Below are positions 1 to 5,713 of a stretch of DNA of 21,505 bases, piece after piece. Source of the stretch: M55B112 sp964539395. Its GTDB lineage: Bacteria; Bacteroidota; Bacteroidia; Bacteroidales; GCA-2748055. Made by a program: the position numbers and the translations under genes. The stretch spans positions 1-21,505 of the forward strand of contig CAZIIU010000048.1 of the NCBI GenBank assembly GCA_964539395.1, read 5' to 3'. Below the pieces are notes generated by a model that was given only the letters and a program-made list of their open reading frames with translations, ran no database searches and was not told where the DNA came from. Each line of letters opens with the position of its first letter. The stretch's first letter is position 1.

Positions 1-47
1 TTCCAAAGTGGAAATGACTGACTGAAAAAAACAGAATCGGAGGAATT

Positions 48-173
48 ATGAATATCGCCCACGCTTGCGATAAGGAAGGATTTGATTTAGATATTTGCGA
101 ACTTGACAAAGAATATTTTGATGCAGGATTGAAGAGATATAAGCAATTTAAACAACAGATTACAATGTTTTAA
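48..173 (+). CDS. C-terminal fragment of a DNA methyltransferase (41 aa)
   Basis: A 41-residue ORF with a good ribosome site (GGAGG at 40-44) that ends at TAA 171-173. The protein carries IAHACDKEGFDLDICELDKEYF, split here as IAHAC..GFDLD and CELDKEYF, then a basic tail ending in ITMF. From known families this resembles the C-terminal end of N6/N4 amino-type DNA methyltransferases of the kind where the SAM-binding glycine motif lies late in the protein and is followed by an acidic residue in a C-E-x-D-K-E-Y-F stretch. The in-frame codons just upstream read RIGGI, a possible remnant of the glycine motif, but an in-frame TGA at 15-17 closes the frame. It is therefore a relic, a split gene or an independently started fragment; methylation activity is not expected from it alone. 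The family assignment comes from motif memory, not a search. Confidence 0.55.
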   Translation: MNIAHACDKEGFDLDICELDKEYFDAGLKRYKQFKQQITMF

Positions 174-204
174 AAGTGCGGTGGCTTTTTTCTTTTTGTT
201 TTTC
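172..204 (+). terminator. Weak intrinsic terminator after the methyltransferase fragment
   Basis: AAAAGT at 172-177 can pair with GCTTTT at 184-189 (5 Watson-Crick pairs plus one G-T), followed by a T-rich tract to about 204 broken only by single C and G bases. The stem is weak, so the call rests mainly on the T tract and on its position directly after a stop codon. Confidence 0.4.
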
Positions 205-208
205 CTTC

Positions 209-236
209 ACGGAACTTTCAAACGAAGAACGGAACT
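209..236 (+). promoter_or_regulatory. Paired direct repeats ACGGAACT, operator-like
   Basis: ACGGAACT occurs at 209-216 and again at 229-236, a 20-base period, about two turns of the helix. The pair lies in non-coding DNA just upstream of a sigma70-like promoter candidate. The layout is what an activator or dimeric regulator site would look like, but no regulator gene is in the window. Confidence 0.35.
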
Positions 237-248
237 AAGCTATATTGC

Positions 249-277
249 TTACAACAATTAGATAAACTTAATATAAT
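249..277 (+). promoter_or_regulatory. Sigma70-like promoter candidate for the small-gene cluster
   Basis: TTACAA at 249-254 and a perfect TATAAT at 272-277 are separated by 17 bases. A weakness is that transcription would begin near 284, inside the ribosome site of the next gene, giving an almost leaderless message; the true start may differ. Confidence 0.35.
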
Positions 278-292
278 TTAACAGGAGTTGTT

Positions 293-532
293 ATGACAAA
301 CGAAAACAAAAGCAGCGCTTCATTAAGAACTATTGATGGTTACGCAATAGATGGTGATGATATGCCTTCGTTGCCATTAGATGTAATTGATTTTATAGGC
401 AGGTGTAATCTTTACAGAGAAAATGGGAGATGGTATAATGTTGATGGTTTATTTGCTAATAATGATGTTGGTTTGTTACAATATATTGTCGAGTTAAATT
501 CAAAATTTAACAGGGGTTATTATGTCAAATAA
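293..532 (+). CDS. Hypothetical protein, 79 aa
   Basis: I do not recognise this protein. It starts at ATG 293 behind TTAACAGGAG (278-287), a leader repeated in front of three other genes of the window. The 79-residue product has a polar N-terminus rich in N, K and S, a middle with DMPSLPLDVIDFIG and an aromatic stretch (NLYRENGRWYNVDG), and no signal peptide or membrane span. It overlaps the next gene by 11 bases, which suggests co-translation. It is upstream of the packaging genes together with other small genes, so a role late in infection or in a host-interaction cluster is possible, but nothing in the sequence shows a function. Confidence 0.7.
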   Translation: MTNENKSSASLRTIDGYAIDGDDMPSLPLDVIDFIGRCNLYRENGRWYNVDGLFANNDVGLLQYIVELNSKFNRGYYVK

Positions 533-704
533 AAATAAGAAGACATCAGCAGAATGGATTTTAACAGTTGGGTATGAAATCATCGACCCTGACGGCTGGG
601 ACAGGAAGAATTATGAATTTTCTTTTAATAAGGAAAAAATCACAATGGAAGAATTTAATAGACGATTAGCCCTATCAACACTACGGCAAAAGTTTAAGGG
701 TTAA
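522..704 (+). CDS. Hypothetical protein, 60 aa
   Basis: An unrecognised 60-residue protein starting at ATG 522 behind TTAACAGGGG (507-516), a variant of the leader found upstream of 293 and 749. The N-terminus MSNKNKKTSAE is polar and loosely resembles that of the preceding gene (MTNENKSSAS), but the rest differs. The centre reads GYEIIDPDGWDRKNYEF and the C-terminal third is likely helical and charged. No membrane span or catalytic motif is seen. It follows the preceding gene with an 11-base overlap and is 44 bases ahead of the holin-like gene. Confidence 0.7.
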   Translation: MSNKNKKTSAEWILTVGYEIIDPDGWDRKNYEFSFNKEKITMEEFNRRLALSTLRQKFKG

Positions 705-748
705 TTAGCATCAATTATGAAGAATATTTGATTTTAACAGGAGTTGTT

Positions 749-1195
749 ATGAAAAGAAAAGTTGAGAAGTCAAATATATATGTTGAAAAATCAATGAGAG
801 ATGTGATACCATTAATTATTGATGGTGAACCTGTGCCGCAAAAGCATATAGATGAATTGCAATCGCTAATTGACAAAAGGGACGATAAAATATCCGCTTG
901 GCAAACGATTTGGTTGATTTTGCTTCAATCACCTAAAATTGTTAAATTAACATATTACATATTAGTATTTTTATGGAGATTCAAAGATATGGCGGCTAAC
1001 ACTGATAAGAGTACCACACTTGCAGCGACAGTTAAGGTTATCATGCGAATAATCGCCGTGATTCTCGGATTTTTCTCAATCACAGTACCAGAATCAATTA
1101 ATATCGCCATACCGGCAATAGTTCTTGGCATTGCTGAGGTCTTCTCGTGGTTACAGGGTTTCTGGACTAACAAAGATGCGCAAAAAAAAGAATGA
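749..1195 (+). CDS. Holin-like multi-span membrane protein, 148 aa
   Basis: The start chosen is ATG 749, behind TTAACAGGAG at 734-743; a TTG at 728 in the same frame has no ribosome site. The N-terminal half (residues 1-50) is charged. Hydrophobic stretches follow at about 53-75, 94-112 and 117-138, and the C-terminus is basic and hydrophilic (TNKDAQKKE). Two close spans with a short turn and a charged tail are the pattern of phage holins, which form lethal membrane lesions that trigger lysis. An in-frame ATG at 989 (residue 81), with GGAG at 975-978, could yield a 68-residue two-span form. No endolysin is next to it, so the holin role is an inference from topology. It could instead be a membrane protein for superinfection exclusion. 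Confidence 0.65.
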   Translation: MKRKVEKSNIYVEKSMRDVIPLIIDGEPVPQKHIDELQSLIDKRDDKISAWQTIWLILLQSPKIVKLTYYILVFLWRFKDMAANTDKSTTLAATVKVIMRIIAVILGFFSITVPESINIAIPAIVLGIAEVFSWLQGFWTNKDAQKKE

Positions 1196-1337
1196 CGTCA
1201 TAGAGAACCAACGTAAAAAGTTTAATGAACATTTGAGCCTTCAAGGCGTAAAGCAATTAAAAATCAATTTATTTGTGATGTTCAAGCAATGGCGCAAATA
1301 TATCATTGACCTGCTGCAAGCGGTTATAAAGGGTTAA
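1176..1337 (+). CDS. Small basic hypothetical protein, 53 aa
   Basis: The start chosen is ATG 1176, 20 bases inside the end of the holin-like gene; an upstream in-frame extension from 1125 lies wholly in that gene and lacks a ribosome site. The product begins MRKKKNDVIENQRKKF, is strongly basic, and ends in an amphipathic segment (INLFVMFKQWRKYIIDLL) that could lie on a membrane. The overlap suggests coupling to the holin-like gene, so an accessory lysis or membrane role is conceivable, but I recognise no family. The stop codon TAA at 1335-1337 sits in the palindrome GGGTTAACCC, just ahead of a strong terminator. Confidence 0.5.
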   Translation: MRKKKNDVIENQRKKFNEHLSLQGVKQLKINLFVMFKQWRKYIIDLLQAVIKG

Positions 1338-1387
1338 CCCCCTGGCTCCGCTGCGGCTTAGCTCCACGGGTCGCAGCGGGGGCTTTT
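1338..1387 (+). terminator. GC-rich intrinsic terminator
   Basis: CCGCTGCG at 1348-1355 pairs perfectly with CGCAGCGG at 1372-1379. Outer CCC and GGG bases can extend the stem across a short bulge, and CTTTT follows at 1383-1387. The stem is far more GC-rich than its surroundings. It closes the small-gene cluster and separates it from the small terminase gene. Confidence 0.7.
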
Positions 1388-1400
1388 AAAATGTAAAAAA

Positions 1401-1418
1401 AAGGTGTTATATTTCACC
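1401..1418 (+). promoter_or_regulatory. Dyad covering the terS ribosome site
   Basis: AAGGTG at 1401-1406 is the likely ribosome site of the small terminase gene. GGTG (1403-1406) and CACC (1415-1418) form a 4-bp inverted repeat with an 8-base AT loop, ending directly before the ATG at 1419. It may be a weak translational hairpin or an operator half-site pair. Four base pairs alone can arise by chance. Confidence 0.25.
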
Positions 1419-1829
1419 ATGAAAACAGAACGTGGCAGACCGACAACCTATGACCCGGAAACGCACGACAAAATTGTTTATCTTGCAGCGTTATCGGGAA
1501 TGGTTGACAAAAAAATGGCACGAGAGTTAGGCATCAGTCCAAGAACTTTAACATATTGGAAGACCAATCATAAGACATTCTCAGAGGCATTAAAAAAAGG
1601 CAAAGAAACTTTTATCAACAACACTATTGTCAGTGCATTAGTTAAACGTGCGACCGGATTTTATGAGAACGACCGATATTATCCGCCATCTGAGGTAGCA
1701 ATAATATATTATTTAAATAATAGGATGCCAACTGAATGGTCAAATAACAGGAAGCCAGTTATAGATGAGAAAGATTTGCCAGAGTTAAAAATAATTTATA
1801 CCCACGGGGCACTCGATGAGAGGTGTTGA
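1419..1829 (+). CDS. terS: Terminase small subunit
   Basis: The small terminase recognises the phage DNA and hands it to the large subunit for packaging. The 136-residue product has an N-terminal RGRPTTYD segment, a helix-turn-helix at about residues 30-50 (DKKMARELGISPRTLTYW), then FSEALKKGKE and ALVKRATGF, and ends with the characteristic PPSEVAIIYYLNNRMPTEW (residues 89-107). This order, and in particular the Y-L-x-N-R-x-P-x-x-W block, is typical of HTH-type phage terminase small subunits. The start chosen is ATG 1419; a GTG at 1404 in the same frame would lie inside the ribosome site. Unusually, the large subunit is not the next gene: about 4.3 kb of fiber and virion genes intervene. The gene overlaps the next by 14 bases. 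Confidence 0.82.
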   Translation: MKTERGRPTTYDPETHDKIVYLAALSGMVDKKMARELGISPRTLTYWKTNHKTFSEALKKGKETFINNTIVSALVKRATGFYENDRYYPPSEVAIIYYLNNRMPTEWSNNRKPVIDEKDLPELKIIYTHGALDERC

Positions 1830-2139
1830 ACGTAATTATGAAGTAAATCATGGCGACGATTGGTCGGTAACGCTGGAGGCACGAGACAGTGCGGGGGATG
1901 CTGTGGACTTGTCCGATTATACTTTTACAGGTGGGGTCTTATCATACACAGATAAGACAACAGAAACAACAATAACAGTTGACGCAAGCGACAAAGTAAA
2001 TGGTAATATAAATTTTAGTTTGACAATTGCCCAGATTAATGCTCTTGCTGTTGGTCGGCATTATTACAGGTTGAAATACGCAACAAGTTTAATCGAAGGG
2101 CGTACATTGCTTGAAGGGGTCTTTCAAATATATCAATGA
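1816..2139 (+). CDS. Ig-like/BppU-N-like virion surface protein
   Basis: A 107-residue protein with an all-beta pattern: GDDWSVTLEARDSAGDAVDLSDYTF near the N-terminus (given as GDDWSVTLEARDSAG and DLSDYTF), alternating strand residues in the middle, and a final strand LEGVFQIY. The combination of a W-S-V-T-L strand, a D-x-A/S-G-x-x-V-D-L-S-x-Y-T turn and an E-G-x-F-x-I/V end is familiar from immunoglobulin-like N-terminal domains of phage tail and baseplate upper proteins. It has no catalytic motif. It starts at ATG 1816 inside the end of terS and ends in an ATGA overlap with a fiber-like gene, so it is probably a small fiber or fiber-attachment component. The family placement is a fold-level impression. 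Confidence 0.55.
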   Translation: MRGVERNYEVNHGDDWSVTLEARDSAGDAVDLSDYTFTGGVLSYTDKTTETTITVDASDKVNGNINFSLTIAQINALAVGRHYYRLKYATSLIEGRTLLEGVFQIYQ

Positions 2140-2585
2140 CAGAATTTACAACCATAGAGACGGGGTTTGGAACTGAAACACTGCGCAAGTCAGACAAAGT
2201 GTTTACATTCTATGAGACCATATTTGGTGATGAAGCATCCAAGAAAAATTTAACATTCAATAATGTTGGCGACGCACGAATAGCCGACAAAATAAATTTT
2301 ACAGCCGATTTGATATTAATGCAACCCGGTCAAACACAGATAGCCGATACATTAGCATTCAATGAAGTAATCGGCAATTATGGCAGCGTTGCAATCGGTT
2401 ATCTATTCACTCAGGTAATGTCACAGAATATTTGGACAGTATCACATGGCTTAAACAGATACCCTTCAGCGGTAGTGTTAGACGGGGATTCACGTGTGAT
2501 AATAGCGGACATAGAACATACCGACAAAAACACTTTTACAGTAACCGTTAACCCTGCCATTAGTGGCAAAGTAATATACGTTTAA
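2136..2585 (+). CDS. Short tail-fiber-like protein with a C-terminal beta domain
   Basis: A 149-residue product whose last 60 residues contain QNIWTVSHGLNRYPSAVVLD and later TVTVNPAISGKVIYV. This matches the common pattern of a phage fiber C-terminal domain: an S/T-H-x-L/G-x-x-Y-P motif, a hydrophobic D-x-x-x-x-V-I turn, and a final G-K strand. The first 90 residues are beta-rich with repeated FN and IADxxxF elements (ARIADKINF, QIADTLAFN). It begins in an ATGA overlap with the previous gene and is followed one base later by the larger fiber gene, whose C-terminus has a related design. Probable role: a receptor-binding or capsid/tail surface fiber, acting outside the cell in the virion. Confidence 0.65.
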   Translation: MTEFTTIETGFGTETLRKSDKVFTFYETIFGDEASKKNLTFNNVGDARIADKINFTADLILMQPGQTQIADTLAFNEVIGNYGSVAIGYLFTQVMSQNIWTVSHGLNRYPSAVVLDGDSRVIIADIEHTDKNTFTVTVNPAISGKVIYV

Positions 2586-2586
2586 C

Positions 2587-3627
2587 ATGGAATATTTATC
2601 TAACATCGTATTATCAAACAACGAGCTGAAGCAGTTCAAGGTTGACATTCTGGCATCCGACCCAACGGGTGGCGATTTAGTTGAAGGGCGGATGTGGTAT
2701 AATTCAACATCAAAACGCATTAAATATCGCACTGACACTGCAACCCTCACAATAGTTGATTTATCTGACGCCTACATCACCGCCGATTCAGTTGATACAC
2801 TAACAAATAAAAGCATTGACGGTGACGACAACACAATATCAGATTTACTTTTGTCAATGTTCAAAGCGGGTGAGATATTAACATCAATATCATCGAACAC
2901 GGGCAAAGGTGCTACTGACGGTGCAATTATTGATTATGTAGCATCTCAAATAACTGAATTAGAATCGGGTCTTGCATGGAAAGATTCGGCGACAGCCGCC
3001 ACAACGGGTAACATATCGTTGAGCGGTGAACAGACAATTGATGATGTATCTTGTACAACTGGCGACCGTGTCGTTGTTAAAGACCAGACAACGTCGCATG
3101 AAAACGGCGTTTACGACGTTTCAAGCGGGTCGTGGTCACGTTCAGCCGACATGAATGCATCAGCAGACTTTAATGGTGCTGTAATACAAATATTGGACGG
3201 TGGCACGTCAAACGGCGGTGCGACATTCAGGTGCGAAACTATTAATCCTATTATCGGCACAGATTCAATATCGTTCGCAGCATTCGGTTCTTCAATTCCC
3301 GACGCCACGACAACAACCAAGGGCAAGGTAGAACTGGCTACCAGTGCGGAAGCAGAGGCAAAGTCAAGCTCAACACATGCTTTAACGCCATCAAGTGTTG
3401 CTAATTTCCCTGTCAAAAAAACATTTACAATAGGTGATGGTTCAAGTACATCCTTTATTTGCACTCATGGCCTCGGCACACGTGACGTTATGGTGCAGGT
3501 GTCACGTGCCACGTCGCCTTATAATGTTATACAATGTGATATAGATATGACAGATACAAACAATGTAACCGTAGAAGGGAATCCTGCACCAGATAGTAAC
3601 GAATTAACAGTTGTAATAATCGGATGA
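2587..3627 (+). CDS. Tail fiber protein
   Basis: A 346-residue modular fiber. Residues 1-60 (MEYLSNIVLS..., GRMWYNSTSKRIKYR) look like a virion-attachment head; 64-87 carry DSVDTLTNKSIDGDDN, the linker seen in many fibers. Residues 139-232 contain TTGDRVVVKDQTTSHENGVY and SWSRSADM, a repeated beta module common in phage fibers. Residues 239-274 (TTKGKVELATSAEAEAKSS, HALTPSSVANF) are the classic T-K-G-x-V-E-L-A-T fiber repeat. Residues 278-346 form a C-terminal domain with CTHGLGTRDVMVQV, related in pattern to the end of the preceding gene. The function is host recognition in the virion; each motif is read from the sequence, and the role follows from the families. No chaperone gene is obvious beside it. 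Confidence 0.85.
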   Translation: MEYLSNIVLSNNELKQFKVDILASDPTGGDLVEGRMWYNSTSKRIKYRTDTATLTIVDLSDAYITADSVDTLTNKSIDGDDNTISDLLLSMFKAGEILTSISSNTGKGATDGAIIDYVASQITELESGLAWKDSATAATTGNISLSGEQTIDDVSCTTGDRVVVKDQTTSHENGVYDVSSGSWSRSADMNASADFNGAVIQILDGGTSNGGATFRCETINPIIGTDSISFAAFGSSIPDATTTTKGKVELATSAEAEAKSSSTHALTPSSVANFPVKKTFTIGDGSSTSFICTHGLGTRDVMVQVSRATSPYNVIQCDIDMTDTNNVTVEGNPAPDSNELTVVIIG

Positions 3628-4655
3628 AATATTTAACCGACATAGAACTTAAGGCATTAACAAGCATTGCATCGCCCGATGCAGGGCATATTAAAATCGC
3701 AAATAAAGATGGGCGATTATACTTAAAAGATTTGACGGGCGAGTATGAAGTGGTATTAGCCGAAACCGGGCAGACATTAACATACGATTATGACGCAACG
3801 GCGGCTGAAATTCAAGCGGATATAGACGTCTTGCGAAAGTACATCCCATCAAATATTACAATACAATTCACAAACACAAGCAAAAAAGATTTGGACAATG
3901 CCGCCGCCGTTGACAAAGGCAGCGGTTTAATCGGTATCCCATGCACTGCACACGGATTTGCGACATCTGATATAATTCATATTGACGGTACGACATATTA
4001 CGATGGCGAACATACAGTAGATGCCACAAGCACAACCGATGAGATAGTTATTACATCGTCCTATGTTGCTGAAACATTCTCAGGAAACGAAGTCGTCAGG
4101 ATACCATGCTCATTAGATGCGGCAATAAGCATAAATAGTTTTTACGGCGGGCGGATAACCATGCAGGGCAACACATCAGAATATGACGACAACCAAAGGC
4201 ACACTTCGCAAGATGTGGTGTTAAAGCAGACGTCGTCGTCGTCGGCGGTATTCGATATACGCAATAGCAATGTATATATTAAGAATATCAGGTGCATTGC
4301 ATATTCAGGGAAAACAGCGATTGATAATTATGATTCAGATGTATCAATAATGTATTCAAGTGTCCAAAGTGCGGGTGTAGGCTCATCATCAGGGTATGCC
4401 TACAACGATAATGCTACCGGCTCTCCCGCCGCCGCCACGACGGGTAAAGTCTTCAGATGCCTTGTAGAAGGTTTTAAGTACGGCATATTAGCGGGTGATA
4501 ACTCCAAAGTATATTCAATCCAGAATGACGACACAGGGACAAAACCTGTGTATTATTTATATGCGACATCTAACGGTGCTATTGGTAAGCGTGGAGCGCA
4601 AGGCAACGGCTCGACAGCCGATGAATTAACCTCAAATGGCGGGGTAATACGATGA
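3624..4655 (+). CDS. Beta-helix-like tail fiber or surface protein
   Basis: A 343-residue protein beginning MKYLTDIELKALTSI, an N-terminus that echoes the previous fiber (MEYLSNIVLS) and probably serves the same attachment. Residues about 50-75 include TLTYDYDATAAEIQADIDVL and then a segment with CTAHGFATSDIIHIDGT. From about residue 180, short strands alternate with turns (SSAVFDIRNSNVYIKNIRC, AIDNYDSDVSIMYSSV), the look of a right-handed beta-helix as in phage depolymerase or adhesin trunks. The end, GAQGNGSTADELTSNGG, is glycine-rich. No catalytic residues can be assigned, so polysaccharide cleavage is only a possibility. It overlaps both neighbours in ATGA junctions and so is translated with the fiber cluster. 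Confidence 0.65.
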   Translation: MKYLTDIELKALTSIASPDAGHIKIANKDGRLYLKDLTGEYEVVLAETGQTLTYDYDATAAEIQADIDVLRKYIPSNITIQFTNTSKKDLDNAAAVDKGSGLIGIPCTAHGFATSDIIHIDGTTYYDGEHTVDATSTTDEIVITSSYVAETFSGNEVVRIPCSLDAAISINSFYGGRITMQGNTSEYDDNQRHTSQDVVLKQTSSSSAVFDIRNSNVYIKNIRCIAYSGKTAIDNYDSDVSIMYSSVQSAGVGSSSGYAYNDNATGSPAAATTGKVFRCLVEGFKYGILAGDNSKVYSIQNDDTGTKPVYYLYATSNGAIGKRGAQGNGSTADELTSNGGVIR

Positions 4656-4861
4656 ATTACATTGTAACAGATAAATATGACGAAATAATAATAATTGGCA
4701 GTGAAAATCTCGTATTTTATGACACAGGCACAGACGGCGTTGTAGATGTATATGATGGTGTTATAAAGCGTGCTGGCAAACTAAAACTTTCTAATGTCAA
4801 CATATATGAGACGTCAGAGGAATTAGACAGTGAAACAAAACATTATAACGGAACATCATGA
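4652..4861 (+). CDS. Small hypothetical protein of the fiber cluster, 69 aa
   Basis: A 69-residue protein starting in an ATGA overlap with the beta-helix-like gene and ending in another with the following gene. The N-terminus MNYIVTDKYDEIIIIGSENL is beta-rich, followed by GTDGVVDVYDG and a C-terminus with NIYETSEELDSETKHYNG. The pattern of a short Y-I-V-T protein with an acidic E-x-x-E-E-L end is seen in small proteins next to fiber genes of other phages, but I cannot name a family with confidence. No membrane span or signal is present. Confidence 0.6.
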   Translation: MNYIVTDKYDEIIIIGSENLVFYDTGTDGVVDVYDGVIKRAGKLKLSNVNIYETSEELDSETKHYNGTS

Positions 4862-5076
4862 ATATTCTAATAGACCCATTTGTAATGGCGGTCGCCGGGA
4901 TGATTATAACATTGCTAATCACAATAATCGGGTATCTAATAAACGCATCGTTATTGAATATCAAAACAAGATTATCAGAGATTGACGCACGAATTGCTGA
5001 ATCATTCAAATTTAATCATCGAATTGAGACAAGGGTAACCGTGCTGGAAGAATATCGGAGGATACATGGCAATTAG
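4858..5076 (+). CDS. One-span membrane protein with coiled coil, 72 aa
   Basis: Residues 8-30 (FVMAVAGMIITLLITIIGY and onward) form one clear transmembrane segment. Residues 32-68 (LNIKTRLSEIDARIAESF, HRIETRVTVLEEYRR) form an amphipathic, heptad-like helix. Single-span proteins with a following coiled coil occur in phage lysis modules (XhlA-like helper proteins, spanins) and as small fiber-cluster membrane proteins. Orientation cannot be judged. With the holin-like gene at 749 this is a second candidate lysis component, though the two are far apart. The gene starts in an ATGA overlap and overlaps its successor by 11 bases. Confidence 0.65.
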   Translation: MNILIDPFVMAVAGMIITLLITIIGYLINASLLNIKTRLSEIDARIAESFKFNHRIETRVTVLEEYRRIHGN

Positions 5077-5713
5077 TCGGGGGCGGGCAAGGAGCATAGC
5101 ACGTCAACGCAAAGCGTGGCGTGGTGAGTCAAAATCTATTTTGACATCCCGTGTCTCGTCAAATTTAGTTAATAGTGAGATAGCGGCGATGGCAGATTTA
5201 ACGCCATTAATGAAGAAAATCAACAATCATAATTTGCGTTTGCGTCGGCTTGAAAATTGCGTTTGTTATTGCGACACAGCACGTTGGGAAGACCCATTTG
5301 AACAATCCTACGCTGCCGGCACATCAACTCCCGTATGGTTTCAGACAGTTACACGGCGTGGGAAATGGTCTTACAGCCGCACAGTGCCACAAGGCGGCAC
5401 AATATATAAGACATCGAAGGACGGAGTTGTTACGGTGAACACATTTATTAGCATCACGCTATCAACGCCAGAGGAAGAGACGGGGGCATTTACACGGTTA
5501 GAAGTTTGGTACGACGATATGTTTTACGCATTAATTGACAAGGTTTTTGTTACAGACTTGGAAGAGTATAACTTGCAGGGAACAACCACAGTATCGGCAG
5601 CGCGTGGCAAGAAAATTCAAATAATGCTTTATCCATCAACGGTGTCGGCTATAAATGCCCCGATATTGATGGAAGGTTTTGTAGATTTTATTTACGAATG
5701 CAAGGAAATATAA
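5066..5713 (+). CDS. Virion-associated protein with basic N-terminus and beta C-terminus
   Basis: A 215-residue protein with a strong ribosome site (CGGAGG at 5055-5060) before ATG 5066. The first 25 residues are very basic (SRGRARSIARQRKAWRGE). Residues 45-70 form a short helix (LMKKINNHNLRLRRLENCV) with CVCYC at 67-71. From about residue 105 to the end the sequence is a series of beta strands (VVTVNTFISITLST, FTRLEVWYDDMFYALID, KKIQIMLYP, FVDFIYE), which suggests a compact jelly-roll like those at the tips of virion fibers or decoration proteins (C1q/TNF-like fold). I do not recognise a family. The position between the fiber genes and another virion-type protein supports a surface role. Confidence 0.55.
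   Translation: MAISRGRARSIARQRKAWRGESKSILTSRVSSNLVNSEIAAMADLTPLMKKINNHNLRLRRLENCVCYCDTARWEDPFEQSYAAGTSTPVWFQTVTRRGKWSYSRTVPQGGTIYKTSKDGVVTVNTFISITLSTPEEETGAFTRLEVWYDDMFYALIDKVFVTDLEEYNLQGTTTVSAARGKKIQIMLYPSTVSAINAPILMEGFVDFIYECKEI

Noticed and set aside
428..445. TATAAT-like word in GGTATAATG within the gene at 293
   Set aside because: It lies inside a coding region with no matching -35 element, and such words are common in AT-rich DNA.
1125..1175. Upstream extension of the small basic gene at 1176
   Set aside because: It lies in the holin-like gene in another frame, without a ribosome site; ATG 1176 is a simpler start.
4230..4248. Trinucleotide run of CGT/GTC units in the beta-helix-like gene, as a phase-variation site
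   Set aside because: The unit is three bases, so copy changes keep the frame; it encodes only a short serine run.
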